From positions 1 through 64,000 of the forward strand of contig WLWZ01000007.1 in NCBI GenBank assembly GCA_012103315.1: DNA of 64,000 nucleotides, written 5' to 3'. The notes below the pieces were generated by a model that made no database searches, was not told the DNA's origin, and was given only the letters and a program-made list of their open reading frames with translations. The DNA is from Alphaproteobacteria bacterium (GTDB lineage Bacteria; Pseudomonadota; Alphaproteobacteria; MPNO01; UBA2964). The position numbers and the translations under genes were made by a program. Positions 24,478-33,060 of this stretch are shown piece by piece (within the stretch, counting starts at the first letter, position 1; every line of letters starts with the position of its first letter).

Positions 24478-25452
24478 TTAAGCAGCCTGCCCTAAGCGGT
24501 CCCGATCATGTGCCTCGCCAAGGTCGAAGTCTTCAGGACCTAGGGGCACGATTCCTGACGGATTCACGTTCGCCATATTGCCCCAATACCCCTTCTTGAT
24601 ACCCTCCATATCAGTGATCTCTGCGATGCCCGGTTGCTGATAGAGGTCCTTGAGATAATTCCAGAGGTTCGGCTGATCGCAAATGCGGAACTTACTGCAT
24701 TTGAAATGGCCATAATAAACTGAATCAAAGCGAACGAGTGTCGTATAGAGGCGCCAGTCCGCCTCTGTAATGGCGTTGCCACAAAGAAATCGGCGCGTTC
24801 CAAGATGTTCTTCCAACCATTCAAGGGTGTCAAACAGATTGCGATAAGCCTCTTCATAGGCATCCTGTGACTTCGCGAAGCCACAACGATAAACACCATT
24901 GTACAGGGTGGTATAGATTCGCTCATTATACTGATCGATTTCCGACCGCAGCGCTTCTGGATACAGATCAATCGTTGCATCGCCCCACTCATTAAACTCA
25001 GTGTTGAGCATTCGGATGATTTCGGCGGACTCATTGTTCACGACGGTCCATTTCTGTTTATCCCAGAGTGTTGGAACCGTGACTCGCCCCGTATAGTTGG
25101 GATCAGCTGCCTGGTAAGCTTGGTGAAGTTCAAAAACGCCGTCGATTGGATCGAGACCATTGCCGATGCCTTCGGTATAAGCCCAGCTCCGGGTGCGTGG
25201 GATGTAAGATAAGGAAATGGTTATAATTGCCTCGAGCCCTTTTATACGGCGCACTAGCTGCGTGCGGTGGGCCCAGGGGCAATTGGGGGCCAGGAACAAA
25301 TGATAGCGACCGGATTCTGCAGGGAAATCAGAAGACCCGTCGGCAGTCACAGCGTTGCGAAAATTGGATTCAGGCCGGACAAAAGCACCACCTTCGGCGT
25401 TTCTGAATTTTTCGTCGTCATCAACCCATTCGCCGTCGATTAGCATTCCCAT
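24478..25452 (-). CDS. Glutathionyl-hydroquinone reductase (Xi-class GST)
   Basis: 324-residue member of the YqjG/PcpF/ECM4 family. The nucleophilic cysteine is C58 in LAPNCPWAHRT, and SYIPRTRSWAYTEG, the NNESAEIIRMLN glutathione-binding loop and the C-terminal helical domain with ITEADWRLYTTLVRFD are visible. The enzyme reduces glutathionyl-hydroquinones to free hydroquinones in the cytoplasm, a detoxification step in quinone and aromatic metabolism. It stands alone on the minus strand with about 100 bases on each side. Confidence 0.93.
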   Translation of the reverse strand: MGMLIDGEWVDDDEKFRNAEGGAFVRPESNFRNAVTADGSSDFPAESGRYHLFLAPNCPWAHRTQLVRRIKGLEAIITISLSYIPRTRSWAYTEGIGNGLDPIDGVFELHQAYQAADPNYTGRVTVPTLWDKQKWTVVNNESAEIIRMLNTEFNEWGDATIDLYPEALRSEIDQYNERIYTTLYNGVYRCGFAKSQDAYEEAYRNLFDTLEWLEEHLGTRRFLCGNAITEADWRLYTTLVRFDSVYYGHFKCSKFRICDQPNLWNYLKDLYQQPGIAEITDMEGIKKGYWGNMANVNPSGIVPLGPEDFDLGEAHDRDRLGQAA

Positions 25453-25503
25453 TTCGTCTCTCCTCTAAATTCCGTTTGAATTGATATACTACGATCCGGA
25501 AAC

Positions 25504-25531
25504 AAAAAAAGACCGGGAAATTTCCCCGGCC
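25504..25531 (-). terminator. Rho-independent terminator after the NMT1-like orphan
   Basis: On the minus strand GGCCGGGGAAA / TTTCCCGGTC forms a hairpin followed by seven T. It sits 25 bases past the stop at 25556 and separates that gene from the downstream glutathionyl-hydroquinone reductase. Confidence 0.85.
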
Positions 25532-25555
25532 TTGTTTTGATGCAAGGTTAATAAG

Positions 25556-26431
25556 TTATTCAGCTGCGGAAACGATCGCCTCCGCATAGTCACGATCTCC
25601 GAGGTTTCCATCTTCGAAAATACCGCGCTCGGCGATCCATTGTTGAGAATTCTCGAATATTTCGCGGGAATATGGCTCGAAAACAATTCTCTCTCCGGGT
25701 CCAAAAAGTCTGGTATCCATCCGGTCACGGAACCGCTCTGGGAATTCTTCCTTGTAGTAATGCGTGTAAAGCTCTGGTCGAAGATCGATATCAGCTTGCG
25801 CCCGACGAAGAGCGCCGAAGTATTTCTCAACATCCTTCATATCGGAATCTTCCGCCACCATTGATGCCATCATGAAGGAGGTATCTGCGACCTTTCGGAA
25901 CCCGAGTTGTTCCATGAAATAGTAAGGCCCGCTGAAGAGGCTGGCAGCAGGAACTTTTCCATCAATCAGGAGCTCCATACGGTTGAACAAAAGTCCATCC
26001 GCAAAAGATAGTTTGATTTTGTCGGCCGGCAAAAATTGTTCCAGGGCCTGAATAGATGAATAGTGACTGCCGGATTGATAACCGACGGATATCGGTACAT
26101 CCGCCAAGTCTTCCGGTGTATGAATGTCCGAGTCAGCAGCGAGAAAGATCGCACAGGGCGATACCGAATATGCGTCAGCGTATAGTTTCCCGTGTCCAGA
26201 AGCCGCCGCGACATTTACAGTCCAGTGGCAGGCTGAACTAACATCACAAGTTCTTCCCTCTTCAAATGTTTGATAAGCGCCGACCTTGTCGCCTAAATCA
26301 TGCAACTTGCCGTCATGTCCGACCAAAACATTGTCGAGTTCATGTTCTAACCCAGCGTCATGGAAATAGCCTTTTTCGATGGCAACCCATTCATGAAGCC
26401 GCATGTGTGGCGCGATTACGAAATTTCCCAT
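25556..26431 (-). CDS. Cytoplasmic NMT1-like periplasmic-binding-fold protein
   Basis: 291-residue protein with the type II periplasmic-binding fold (LHEWVAIEKGYFHDAGLEHELDN split across strand and helix, then VSACHWTVNVAA and PEDLADVPISVG). There is no signal peptide or lipobox, and the protein starts directly with MGNFVIAPHMRLHEW, so it is probably cytoplasmic or uses another route. No transport genes adjoin it. Such proteins can be sensors, enzymes related to pyrimidine precursor synthesis, or decarboxylase-like proteins. It is monocistronic with a strong terminator. Exact role unknown. Confidence 0.72.
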   Translation of the reverse strand: MGNFVIAPHMRLHEWVAIEKGYFHDAGLEHELDNVLVGHDGKLHDLGDKVGAYQTFEEGRTCDVSSACHWTVNVAAASGHGKLYADAYSVSPCAIFLAADSDIHTPEDLADVPISVGYQSGSHYSSIQALEQFLPADKIKLSFADGLLFNRMELLIDGKVPAASLFSGPYYFMEQLGFRKVADTSFMMASMVAEDSDMKDVEKYFGALRRAQADIDLRPELYTHYYKEEFPERFRDRMDTRLFGPGERIVFEPYSREIFENSQQWIAERGIFEDGNLGDRDYAEAIVSAAE

Positions 26432-26521
26432 AACTACCTCTCATAGACGTTCAAATGACGAACAGATGAAATATCGTAACATTTGATACTATTATTTCAA
26501 GCCTATTCCTGATTAGAAAAA

Positions 26522-27508
26522 TTATCTCTGTACTGCCTGAACAATCCCAGGACGGCTGCGAACGTCCTCCAACCCTAAATTTGCGACCAATTCAGCAACC
26601 TTTGTGTGACGTTGTCTCGTCTCATACCGTGGGCCGTACCAGTCAAAAGTATCCAACAAAGTCCAAGTATATTGTTGTTCTTTATCCAACTCCGGAGCAT
26701 GGCTGGCGCAAATCGGAATAAAGAAATTCAAAATCCGAATTTTTCGTATGGGCGCCAAAAAATAAGTAATCGGGAAAAAAATCTTAACCAGGAAATGACT
26801 AAGCTTGAGAGTCCTTTCAACGGAAAGATGCCGCGTCACAAGCCTCAAACCGTATTTGATAAATTGCCCCCAAGAAAAAATGCCTTTTTCATAAAAATTA
26901 TAAGCAAGCTTGCCACCCGGTTTCAAAAACTTCGGCAGACTTTCAATTACTCGGGCGGGATCCGGTGTATGCTGAATGACCCCCATACAAAAAACGCCAT
27001 CAAACGTGCCCTTTCTGAAAGGCAACTCAAACAGTGACGCTTGAATGCAATCAACACGGCCATCGTGGAATTGTGTCGTTTCCCGGCAAGCATCGATAGC
27101 GCCACTCAAATCACAAGCAATTACTCTTGCGCCATGGCCCGCAACAACATCTGTGAAACGACCTGCCCCGCAACCACCATCGAGAATCAATTTGTTCTCA
27201 ATCCACTCTGGTGACCAACCACTGTCATTCAAAAATCGAGTTTCTGAAAGTGTATGACCCGCGAGCCGGTCAACCTGAATGTCTTTCCACTTCATCCACT
27301 GAAATCCAAAGTTGTCACAATAATCGTCATCAGCTTCGACAAAACGGGCAACACCATTGGATATCGGAAAAACAGCCTGGCACCCCGTACAGGTCAATGC
27401 CCCAGTAATTACATCTCGGTTCTCCAATTTCTCATCGACGGACAAATCCAGTGACTTGTCACCGTCGCATTTGGGGCAGACAAGAATTTCAGCTGTATCC
27501 TGGTTCAA
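26522..27508 (-). CDS. SAM-dependent methyltransferase with N-terminal zinc ribbon
   Basis: 328-residue class I methyltransferase. A Trm112-like zinc ribbon is formed by C11-x-x-C14 and C40-x-x-C43. The SAM-binding motif I is LDGGCGAGRFTD, followed by IACDLSGAID and the GVFCMGVIQHTPDP motif IV. Two hydrophobic-basic helices near 230-265 (VERTLKLSHFLVKIFFP) might bind membrane. The architecture is common in surface-polysaccharide and lipid-linked sugar clusters. It follows a glycosyltransferase gene by 39 bases on the same strand, part of the glycan block. Acceptor unknown. Confidence 0.85.
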   Translation of the reverse strand: MNQDTAEILVCPKCDGDKSLDLSVDEKLENRDVITGALTCTGCQAVFPISNGVARFVEADDDYCDNFGFQWMKWKDIQVDRLAGHTLSETRFLNDSGWSPEWIENKLILDGGCGAGRFTDVVAGHGARVIACDLSGAIDACRETTQFHDGRVDCIQASLFELPFRKGTFDGVFCMGVIQHTPDPARVIESLPKFLKPGGKLAYNFYEKGIFSWGQFIKYGLRLVTRHLSVERTLKLSHFLVKIFFPITYFLAPIRKIRILNFFIPICASHAPELDKEQQYTWTLLDTFDWYGPRYETRQRHTKVAELVANLGLEDVRSRPGIVQAVQR

Positions 27509-27547
27509 CTACGCTCTCCACATTAGATAGGTAATTCTTCGCTGCCT

Positions 27548-28627
27548 TTAATTTTTGGCATTAAAAAGATTTTCAAGCATAAACTTCATCCGTCCTGCTT
27601 GACTATAATCATCGGCCAAACAACGCGCTCGTCCAGCACCAGAAATTGTCTCTCGTGTCGCATCTTGCTCAAGATAATAGCGTATTTTTTCGACCAGCTC
27701 AGTACGAGACCGGAAATAAACAGCCTCCTTATCTTCTTCAAACAACGCAGCATGTTCATCAGAATATTCTGCCATCATAAAGGCGCCGCATGCCGGTATT
27801 TCAATAGTACGGTCCGTCTGCAAATCTCGATTTGCTTTCCTCAAAAAAGCAAGATTGATCTTCGTGGAACAGATGCCTTTTGAATAAAGCGGATTATTAT
27901 TCGTATTCACCAATGCACGTCGTTCGACGATCAAGTTCGGTTCTTTTGGATCAAATGACTCCCAGCCATTTCCCCAAACACGAACTCGAATGCCCTGCTG
28001 GGCGAGATACAACATGTCATCTGCACGTGGCTGTTCAAAACTGCCAATAAACCCCACGTCATCATCCAACCATTCATGTTCTTCAGATGTAAGCTCCACA
28101 GGCATGTGATGTGCCGGATCATACGCCTTATCAACCATGACGACATGATGCGCTCCAAAAGATGGGAGCTCGTTCGGGTTCGCGTTATAGGACTTAGTCG
28201 TGAAAACCGTATCGTAATGTTTTACCCCCAACCGATAGGCCCAAGTCCTGTTGAGAGAATTAAACATGTCGTCATCGCTATAAGACACCAGCCGAGCGTT
28301 CGGGCATAGCTTGCGCAATCTCCGCAACGTGCCCGGCCAAACCATATTACCTTTTTCAATCCATATAATATCCGGACTCATCTCTCGCGCTTTCTCGACA
28401 ACCCGTTTGTTGATTTTCTCAAGGTCGAGATGAAATCCCAGCTTCCAAGCTAATTTGAAAAAATTGGTTATTTCCGCATAGCCAGTATCACCGCTTTGTA
28501 CAGGAATTGAAGATATTGCTTCAACGGGCACACCAAGGTCACGGGCAGCACAAAGCCGCGAATAGCCTTTTGAGTAGTCGTTAAGGTCTCCAATAAAGAG
28601 CATAGAAAGAGACGAAAGGTCGGTCAT
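27548..28627 (-). CDS. CgeB-like glycosyltransferase (GT-B, group 1_2)
   Basis: 359-residue cytoplasmic glycosyltransferase of the CgeB/DUF3880 type. The N-terminal half has LSMLFIGDLNDYSKG and DIIWIEKGNMVWPGTLRRLR; the C-terminal half has VGFIGSFEQPRADDMLYL, RVWGNGW, and a nucleotide-sugar-binding end with ACGAFMMAEYSDEHAALFEEDKE broken into the expected E-rich loop. Such enzymes act in surface glycan or spore-coat decoration. It is divergent from the asnB-type gene, with a 153-base gap that could carry promoters both ways. Sugar and acceptor unknown. Confidence 0.82.
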   Translation of the reverse strand: MTDLSSLSMLFIGDLNDYSKGYSRLCAARDLGVPVEAISSIPVQSGDTGYAEITNFFKLAWKLGFHLDLEKINKRVVEKAREMSPDIIWIEKGNMVWPGTLRRLRKLCPNARLVSYSDDDMFNSLNRTWAYRLGVKHYDTVFTTKSYNANPNELPSFGAHHVVMVDKAYDPAHHMPVELTSEEHEWLDDDVGFIGSFEQPRADDMLYLAQQGIRVRVWGNGWESFDPKEPNLIVERRALVNTNNNPLYSKGICSTKINLAFLRKANRDLQTDRTIEIPACGAFMMAEYSDEHAALFEEDKEAVYFRSRTELVEKIRYYLEQDATRETISGAGRARCLADDYSQAGRMKFMLENLFNAKN

Positions 28628-28780
28628 ACTAAAATCAGACTAAATGAGGAGCGTTGCAACGACTCGCAGGGTGCGATGAATAACAGTATTAGATGATAAA
28701 ATGAATCACCAATTCGCAAGTACTGGGGGCAACAATAGAGTTATCACATGGAGCCCCTTAATTTTGGAATCGAGTAAAAC
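28628..28780. other. Divergent promoter region of the glycan block
   Basis: 153 A/T-rich bases between the minus-strand glycosyltransferase and the plus-strand amidotransferase gene. No obvious operator palindrome was seen. It is the likely start for two divergent transcripts. Confidence 0.4.
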
Positions 28781-30688
28781 ATGTGCGGCATAGCCGGGAT
28801 CATTGGTAGACGGGAAATACATTCCGACGCCGTGTCAGCGATGACTACGCTAATGGAACATCGCGGCCCAGATGGTTTTGGAGAATGGCGAAACGCAAAC
28901 GGCACCGTCGCACTGGGTCATCGTCGCCTCGCCATTATCGATCCGACAGAGGCTGGCGCTCAGCCCATGAGCGATAGTTCCGGCAACGCCATCATAACCT
29001 TCAACGGCGAAATATATAACTATCTGGAAATCGCTCAGCAGCTCGCGGCTGAGGGTATCCAGTTAAAGACACACAGCGACACAGAAGTCTTGCTCGCCGC
29101 CTATATGCAATGGGGAACCAATTGCCTTTCTCTGTTCAATGGGATGTTTGCGTTTGCCATCTACGACCAGCGGAATAACACAGTATTTTGTGCCCGTGAT
29201 CGATTTGGTGAAAAACCATTTTTGTTCGCCCGCACTCCGGAGATGATCGCCTTTGCCTCAGAATACAAAGCTCTTTTACCTCTTCGATGTGTCAACGCTG
29301 AACAGAATGAAGGTCTTCATCTCCGCTTCCTAATATCACCTCGGGAAGGGCTTGATGACGAACGAGGGACAATCTTTGCAGGAATTGAGCAGCTCCTTCC
29401 TGGGGAAATGGCAGTAATTGAGGTCGCAAACCTTGGTATTACGATCTCCCGTTATTGGGACATCTCGCCAAATCAGGAATACGAAGATATCGAGGATGAC
29501 GATGCTATCGCCCATTTCAGGGCCTTACTCGCGGACTCGATTAAGCTACGGTTGCGCAGTGATGTCCCCGTGGGGTCGTGCCTCTCCGGCGGGCTGGATT
29601 CGAGTTCTATTGTTTGCCTGTCGAAGCAAATGCACGGAAACGATCACCCCTACCATACCTTTACCGGACATTTCCCCGGCACCGCACAAGATGAGCTTCC
29701 GTTTGCCCAAAAAGTTATCGATCATACGGGTGTCGTAAGTCATCTTACCGAACCGACAACATCAGGTTTCATCGAAAATCTTGACCAGTTTATATGGGAT
29801 AACGAGCTCCCAGTTGGCAGTACAAGTCAGTTCGCTCAATGGAGCGTTTTTAAAAAGGCCAAAGAGCAAAACATTACCGTGCTTCTTGACGGTCAAGGTG
29901 CTGACGAATTGCTGGGCGGATATGAGCAGTACTTCAACTACTATCTGCAAACGTTCAGTAAGCAGGATGGCGCGAAGATATCAAAAGAAACCGAGGCCAT
30001 TGAAAAACGATATCCCCTCGCCTTAAACGGCGCCAAGTCAAAGCTTAAGGACTACGCACCTACAGTCCTGAGGTGGTATGCGGCCCAGATTTTAAAATTC
30101 GGTAGTGATACATTGTTTGGACTTGCAAAAGACGCTCTACCGCTTGTCAAGACACCTGGATCAGAGCATCCCTCAAAGGGCTTTAATGCCTTATCCGAAA
30201 AATTATATCAGGATAGCTTCAAAGCACACTTGCCGACCCTGCTGCGTTATGGCGACCGAAATTCCATGGCACATTCCAGAGAGGTTCGCCTGCCATTCTG
30301 CGACCATCGGATCGCAGAGTTTGCCCTAAACCTGAAACCTCAAACATTGATGGGAGACGCGCAAACAAAGCGAATTCTGCGGCGTGCGATGACCAAGATC
30401 CTACCTGAAGAAATTCGCATACGCTGGAACAAACAAGGTTTTCTTCCGCCGCAGGAACATTGGTTTTCGCAAGGCCTTCAACAACTTGCAAATGACACTA
30501 TTTCCGACAGGAGGTTCCAGGAAAGAAGTTACTGGAATGTTGGTTGGTGGCAAAAATGTCTTGATCGCTTTAATGCGGGAGAAAGTCACCTCGCCTGGAC
30601 ACTTTGGCGCCCTGTGATTTCAGAAGCCTGGCTAACGAAATTTGTGGACCGCGCGAAGGCAATTCAACCCATTGAGGTCTTCGCCTGA
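28781..30688 (+). CDS. asnB: Asparagine synthetase (glutamine-hydrolysing) / amidotransferase
   Basis: 635-residue two-domain protein. The N-terminal glutaminase has the catalytic Cys2 (MCGIAGIIG), HRRLAIID and FNGEIYN; the C-terminal synthetase has the PP-loop SGGLDSSS and HTFTGHFPG. Length fits the AsnB-like proteins found in glycan clusters, which may make asparagine or amidate a sugar acid. Four bases separate it from a downstream glycosyltransferase, so it is part of a three-gene transcript with two glycosyltransferases. True asparagine synthetase versus sugar amidotransferase cannot be decided from sequence; the context favours the latter. Confidence 0.9.
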   Translation: MCGIAGIIGRREIHSDAVSAMTTLMEHRGPDGFGEWRNANGTVALGHRRLAIIDPTEAGAQPMSDSSGNAIITFNGEIYNYLEIAQQLAAEGIQLKTHSDTEVLLAAYMQWGTNCLSLFNGMFAFAIYDQRNNTVFCARDRFGEKPFLFARTPEMIAFASEYKALLPLRCVNAEQNEGLHLRFLISPREGLDDERGTIFAGIEQLLPGEMAVIEVANLGITISRYWDISPNQEYEDIEDDDAIAHFRALLADSIKLRLRSDVPVGSCLSGGLDSSSIVCLSKQMHGNDHPYHTFTGHFPGTAQDELPFAQKVIDHTGVVSHLTEPTTSGFIENLDQFIWDNELPVGSTSQFAQWSVFKKAKEQNITVLLDGQGADELLGGYEQYFNYYLQTFSKQDGAKISKETEAIEKRYPLALNGAKSKLKDYAPTVLRWYAAQILKFGSDTLFGLAKDALPLVKTPGSEHPSKGFNALSEKLYQDSFKAHLPTLLRYGDRNSMAHSREVRLPFCDHRIAEFALNLKPQTLMGDAQTKRILRRAMTKILPEEIRIRWNKQGFLPPQEHWFSQGLQQLANDTISDRRFQERSYWNVGWWQKCLDRFNAGESHLAWTLWRPVISEAWLTKFVDRAKAIQPIEVFA

Positions 30689-30691
30689 TCA

Positions 30692-31918
30692 ATGCGGATC
30701 ACAATCGTCAATGCCTGCCACCCAGATCGACATCATGTCTGCGCTTTCCGTGGAACAACTTTCGCAGAAATTCTAACTAAGGCCGGACATCAGGTCGTCC
30801 TTATAACACCACCGCTGCCCGGTTTAGGGGAAGGAGATGACCAAACAACACTTGCTCAAAAATTCGAGGACCACGATTGGACAAAGTATTGTCACATCGT
30901 CGGCGGTTTTAAAGATGGATCTCTACTACCATCTGTTCGAACCGGTAAGGTCCCCGCTCCCCTGAGGCAAATGATCATTGGCTATAATTACCTGACCAGA
31001 GGAAATATCTATCATGATTGGATAGGCCCTAGTTCGGCGCTTTTGCCGATCATTGCATCAGAGTTCAAGCCGGACATCGTTTGGGCAATATTTGGCAATA
31101 CGAGCTGTTGGGTGATGGGTCAAACGCTCGCCGACACGGCCCACTGTCCTTGGGTCGCAGATATCAAAGACAATTGGCAGGCCTTTCTACCCTATGGACT
31201 CAAAAAGGCGATGGCACACCGATTTACGGACGCTGCTGCTTTTACCGTGCTTTCTCAGGCGCATGCCGAGACCTATCCGAGTACTCCAGGGCAAGAATTC
31301 AAATCAATTTATAACGGTATTTCCCCCTCTCTCATGGTTACGGCGAGTAAAACAGCTAAGGAGCAAAAAATTCGCGAGGAAATTTTAATAACGGGAAGCC
31401 TATACCAAGTTGATGTTCTCGCGAAAATACTACAAGCGATTGCAAGCTGGCCCAAGGCGTCGCCAGACCAGAAAATCGTCTACGCCGGTGGCGACACGGA
31501 GATATTTGATCGAGCGATACAAGCCCTCGAAATTGACCTAAATATTCAAAAACTTGGCAACCTCGCGCCGAACGATCTATGGCAACGACAGCGTTGCGCC
31601 AAACTCAACGTATATGTCCGCAACCCACCAAACTTAATTCATCACAAACTATTGGAATTACTGGCAGCAAACCGGCCTATTCTGGCCTATCCAGGCGAAA
31701 CAGATGAATCCGTTATGATCGCCAATGACCTAAAAGGAGAATTCTTTCCCTGCACAACCGAAGCCGAGGTTCATCAAGCACTTGAACATTCATTTTCCAA
31801 AAACACCTCCGCAACCCTCAATTTTAATGACCTTCAACAGTTTTCCAGCCAGCATCAAGCGGACATGCTCGCTACCTTGTTCACTAAAATCGTTGAACAG
31901 CACGGCACAAATTTATGA
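30692..31918 (+). CDS. GT-B glycosyltransferase
   Basis: 408-residue glycosyltransferase with two Rossmann halves. The N-terminus MRITIVNACHPDRHH and AEILTKAGHQVVLITPP are typical, PDIVWAIFG leads into the cleft, and the C-terminal half has SIYNGIS, ILITGSLYQVD and KLLELLAANRPILAYPGE with the conserved nucleotide-sugar binding region. It begins 4 bases after the amidotransferase gene and overlaps the next glycosyltransferase by an ATGA. It most likely adds a sugar to a surface glycan on the cytoplasmic face. Donor and acceptor unknown. Confidence 0.83.
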   Translation: MRITIVNACHPDRHHVCAFRGTTFAEILTKAGHQVVLITPPLPGLGEGDDQTTLAQKFEDHDWTKYCHIVGGFKDGSLLPSVRTGKVPAPLRQMIIGYNYLTRGNIYHDWIGPSSALLPIIASEFKPDIVWAIFGNTSCWVMGQTLADTAHCPWVADIKDNWQAFLPYGLKKAMAHRFTDAAAFTVLSQAHAETYPSTPGQEFKSIYNGISPSLMVTASKTAKEQKIREEILITGSLYQVDVLAKILQAIASWPKASPDQKIVYAGGDTEIFDRAIQALEIDLNIQKLGNLAPNDLWQRQRCAKLNVYVRNPPNLIHHKLLELLAANRPILAYPGETDESVMIANDLKGEFFPCTTEAEVHQALEHSFSKNTSATLNFNDLQQFSSQHQADMLATLFTKIVEQHGTNL

Positions 31919-33054
31919 AGGTTATGGTTTCCACGCACGGCCGTTTTCATGCCTTCGAGCTGGCAAAAGGTCTCCATGACCACAGCGCCTTACACCAACT
32001 ACTGACGCCCTATCCAGTTTGGGCAGTCCGTAAGGTCACAGGAGCAGATATGCCCGTCAGGAGCGCGGTTTGGATAGAGTTGGTAAAAAGGCTTTCCAAC
32101 AAAGCCCGCCTTGGCAGTAAACCAGATGCATTCGTCGGCAAGAGTTTCGGTAAATTCGCAGCCAGGACCGATATGGCTGATGCGGATATCTTCGTTGGCT
32201 GGAGCAATGCGTCACTGGAAGCCATACCAGTGGCCCACGCGGCCGGTTTGAAGGTCATCATAGAACGTGGATCGAGCCACATCGAGCATCAAACGGAAGT
32301 TCTAAAGACCGCCTATCAAGCGCTGGGCATGAAGCCGGCTGAAACATCCGTGGAAGTAATCGAAAGAGAATTAGCAGAATACGACTTGGCGGATGCAATT
32401 GCGGTCCCTTCGCAGTTTGCCGCTAAAACGTTCACGGACCGGGGTGTCTCCACTGATAAGCTCATCATCAATAATTATGGTGTCGACCTGACGCGGTTCA
32501 CCTCATCAGAAAAACGTACAGCGCGCGACATTCCGAAAATTCTCTTCGTCGGACAGGTCGGCGTCCGTAAGGGAATTCCCAATCTTTTGAAAGCATTCGA
32601 AACGCACAAAGATAATGCAGAGCTACACCTGGTTGGTCCTATCGAGCCCGGCTTTGAAAGCTATTTACGCGATTCTCCCACCGACGGCGTCGTCATCAAT
32701 GGCCCCGTAGCTGGCAATGCGCTTCCGGCTATTTATAAGAATACTGATATTTTCTGTCTGCCATCACTTGAGGAAGGGTTCCCGCTCGTAAATTTACAAG
32801 CCCTTACGAGCGGATGCCCTATAATTACGACAGAGGCCGCCGGCGCTGCCGACATTATTCAGGATGGTCGAAACGGCTTAATAATTGCAAATGACTCCGT
32901 TGAAGCCTTAACCGATGCGCTGCAAAAACTCATCGGCGACGCAACGCTCAGAAATCAGATGTCAGGTGCAGCGATCGCAAGCGTGCAGGACGGATTTACC
33001 TGGGAGCAATATGTCTCACGGGCAATGGCAACCTTTGAAAATCTACTAAGCTAG
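31915..33054 (+). CDS. GT4-family glycosyltransferase
   Basis: 379-residue group 1 glycosyltransferase. NYGVDLTRFTSSEKR, ILFVGQVGVRKGIPNLLKA and the EGFPLVNLQALTSGCPII donor-binding EX7E motif are clear. The N-terminal half begins MKVMVSTHGRFHAFELAKGL. It overlaps the preceding glycosyltransferase gene by ATGA and ends 6 bases from the convergent amidohydrolase. It closes the plus-strand half of the glycan block. Confidence 0.9.
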   Translation: MKVMVSTHGRFHAFELAKGLHDHSALHQLLTPYPVWAVRKVTGADMPVRSAVWIELVKRLSNKARLGSKPDAFVGKSFGKFAARTDMADADIFVGWSNASLEAIPVAHAAGLKVIIERGSSHIEHQTEVLKTAYQALGMKPAETSVEVIERELAEYDLADAIAVPSQFAAKTFTDRGVSTDKLIINNYGVDLTRFTSSEKRTARDIPKILFVGQVGVRKGIPNLLKAFETHKDNAELHLVGPIEPGFESYLRDSPTDGVVINGPVAGNALPAIYKNTDIFCLPSLEEGFPLVNLQALTSGCPIITTEAAGAADIIQDGRNGLIIANDSVEALTDALQKLIGDATLRNQMSGAAIASVQDGFTWEQYVSRAMATFENLLS

Positions 33055-33060
33055 GAGCCG

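Noticed and set aside
26606-27037. 143-codon plus-strand frame opposite the methyltransferase
   Set aside because: The opposite strand encodes a full SAM-binding domain; the plus frame is low-complexity basic sequence.
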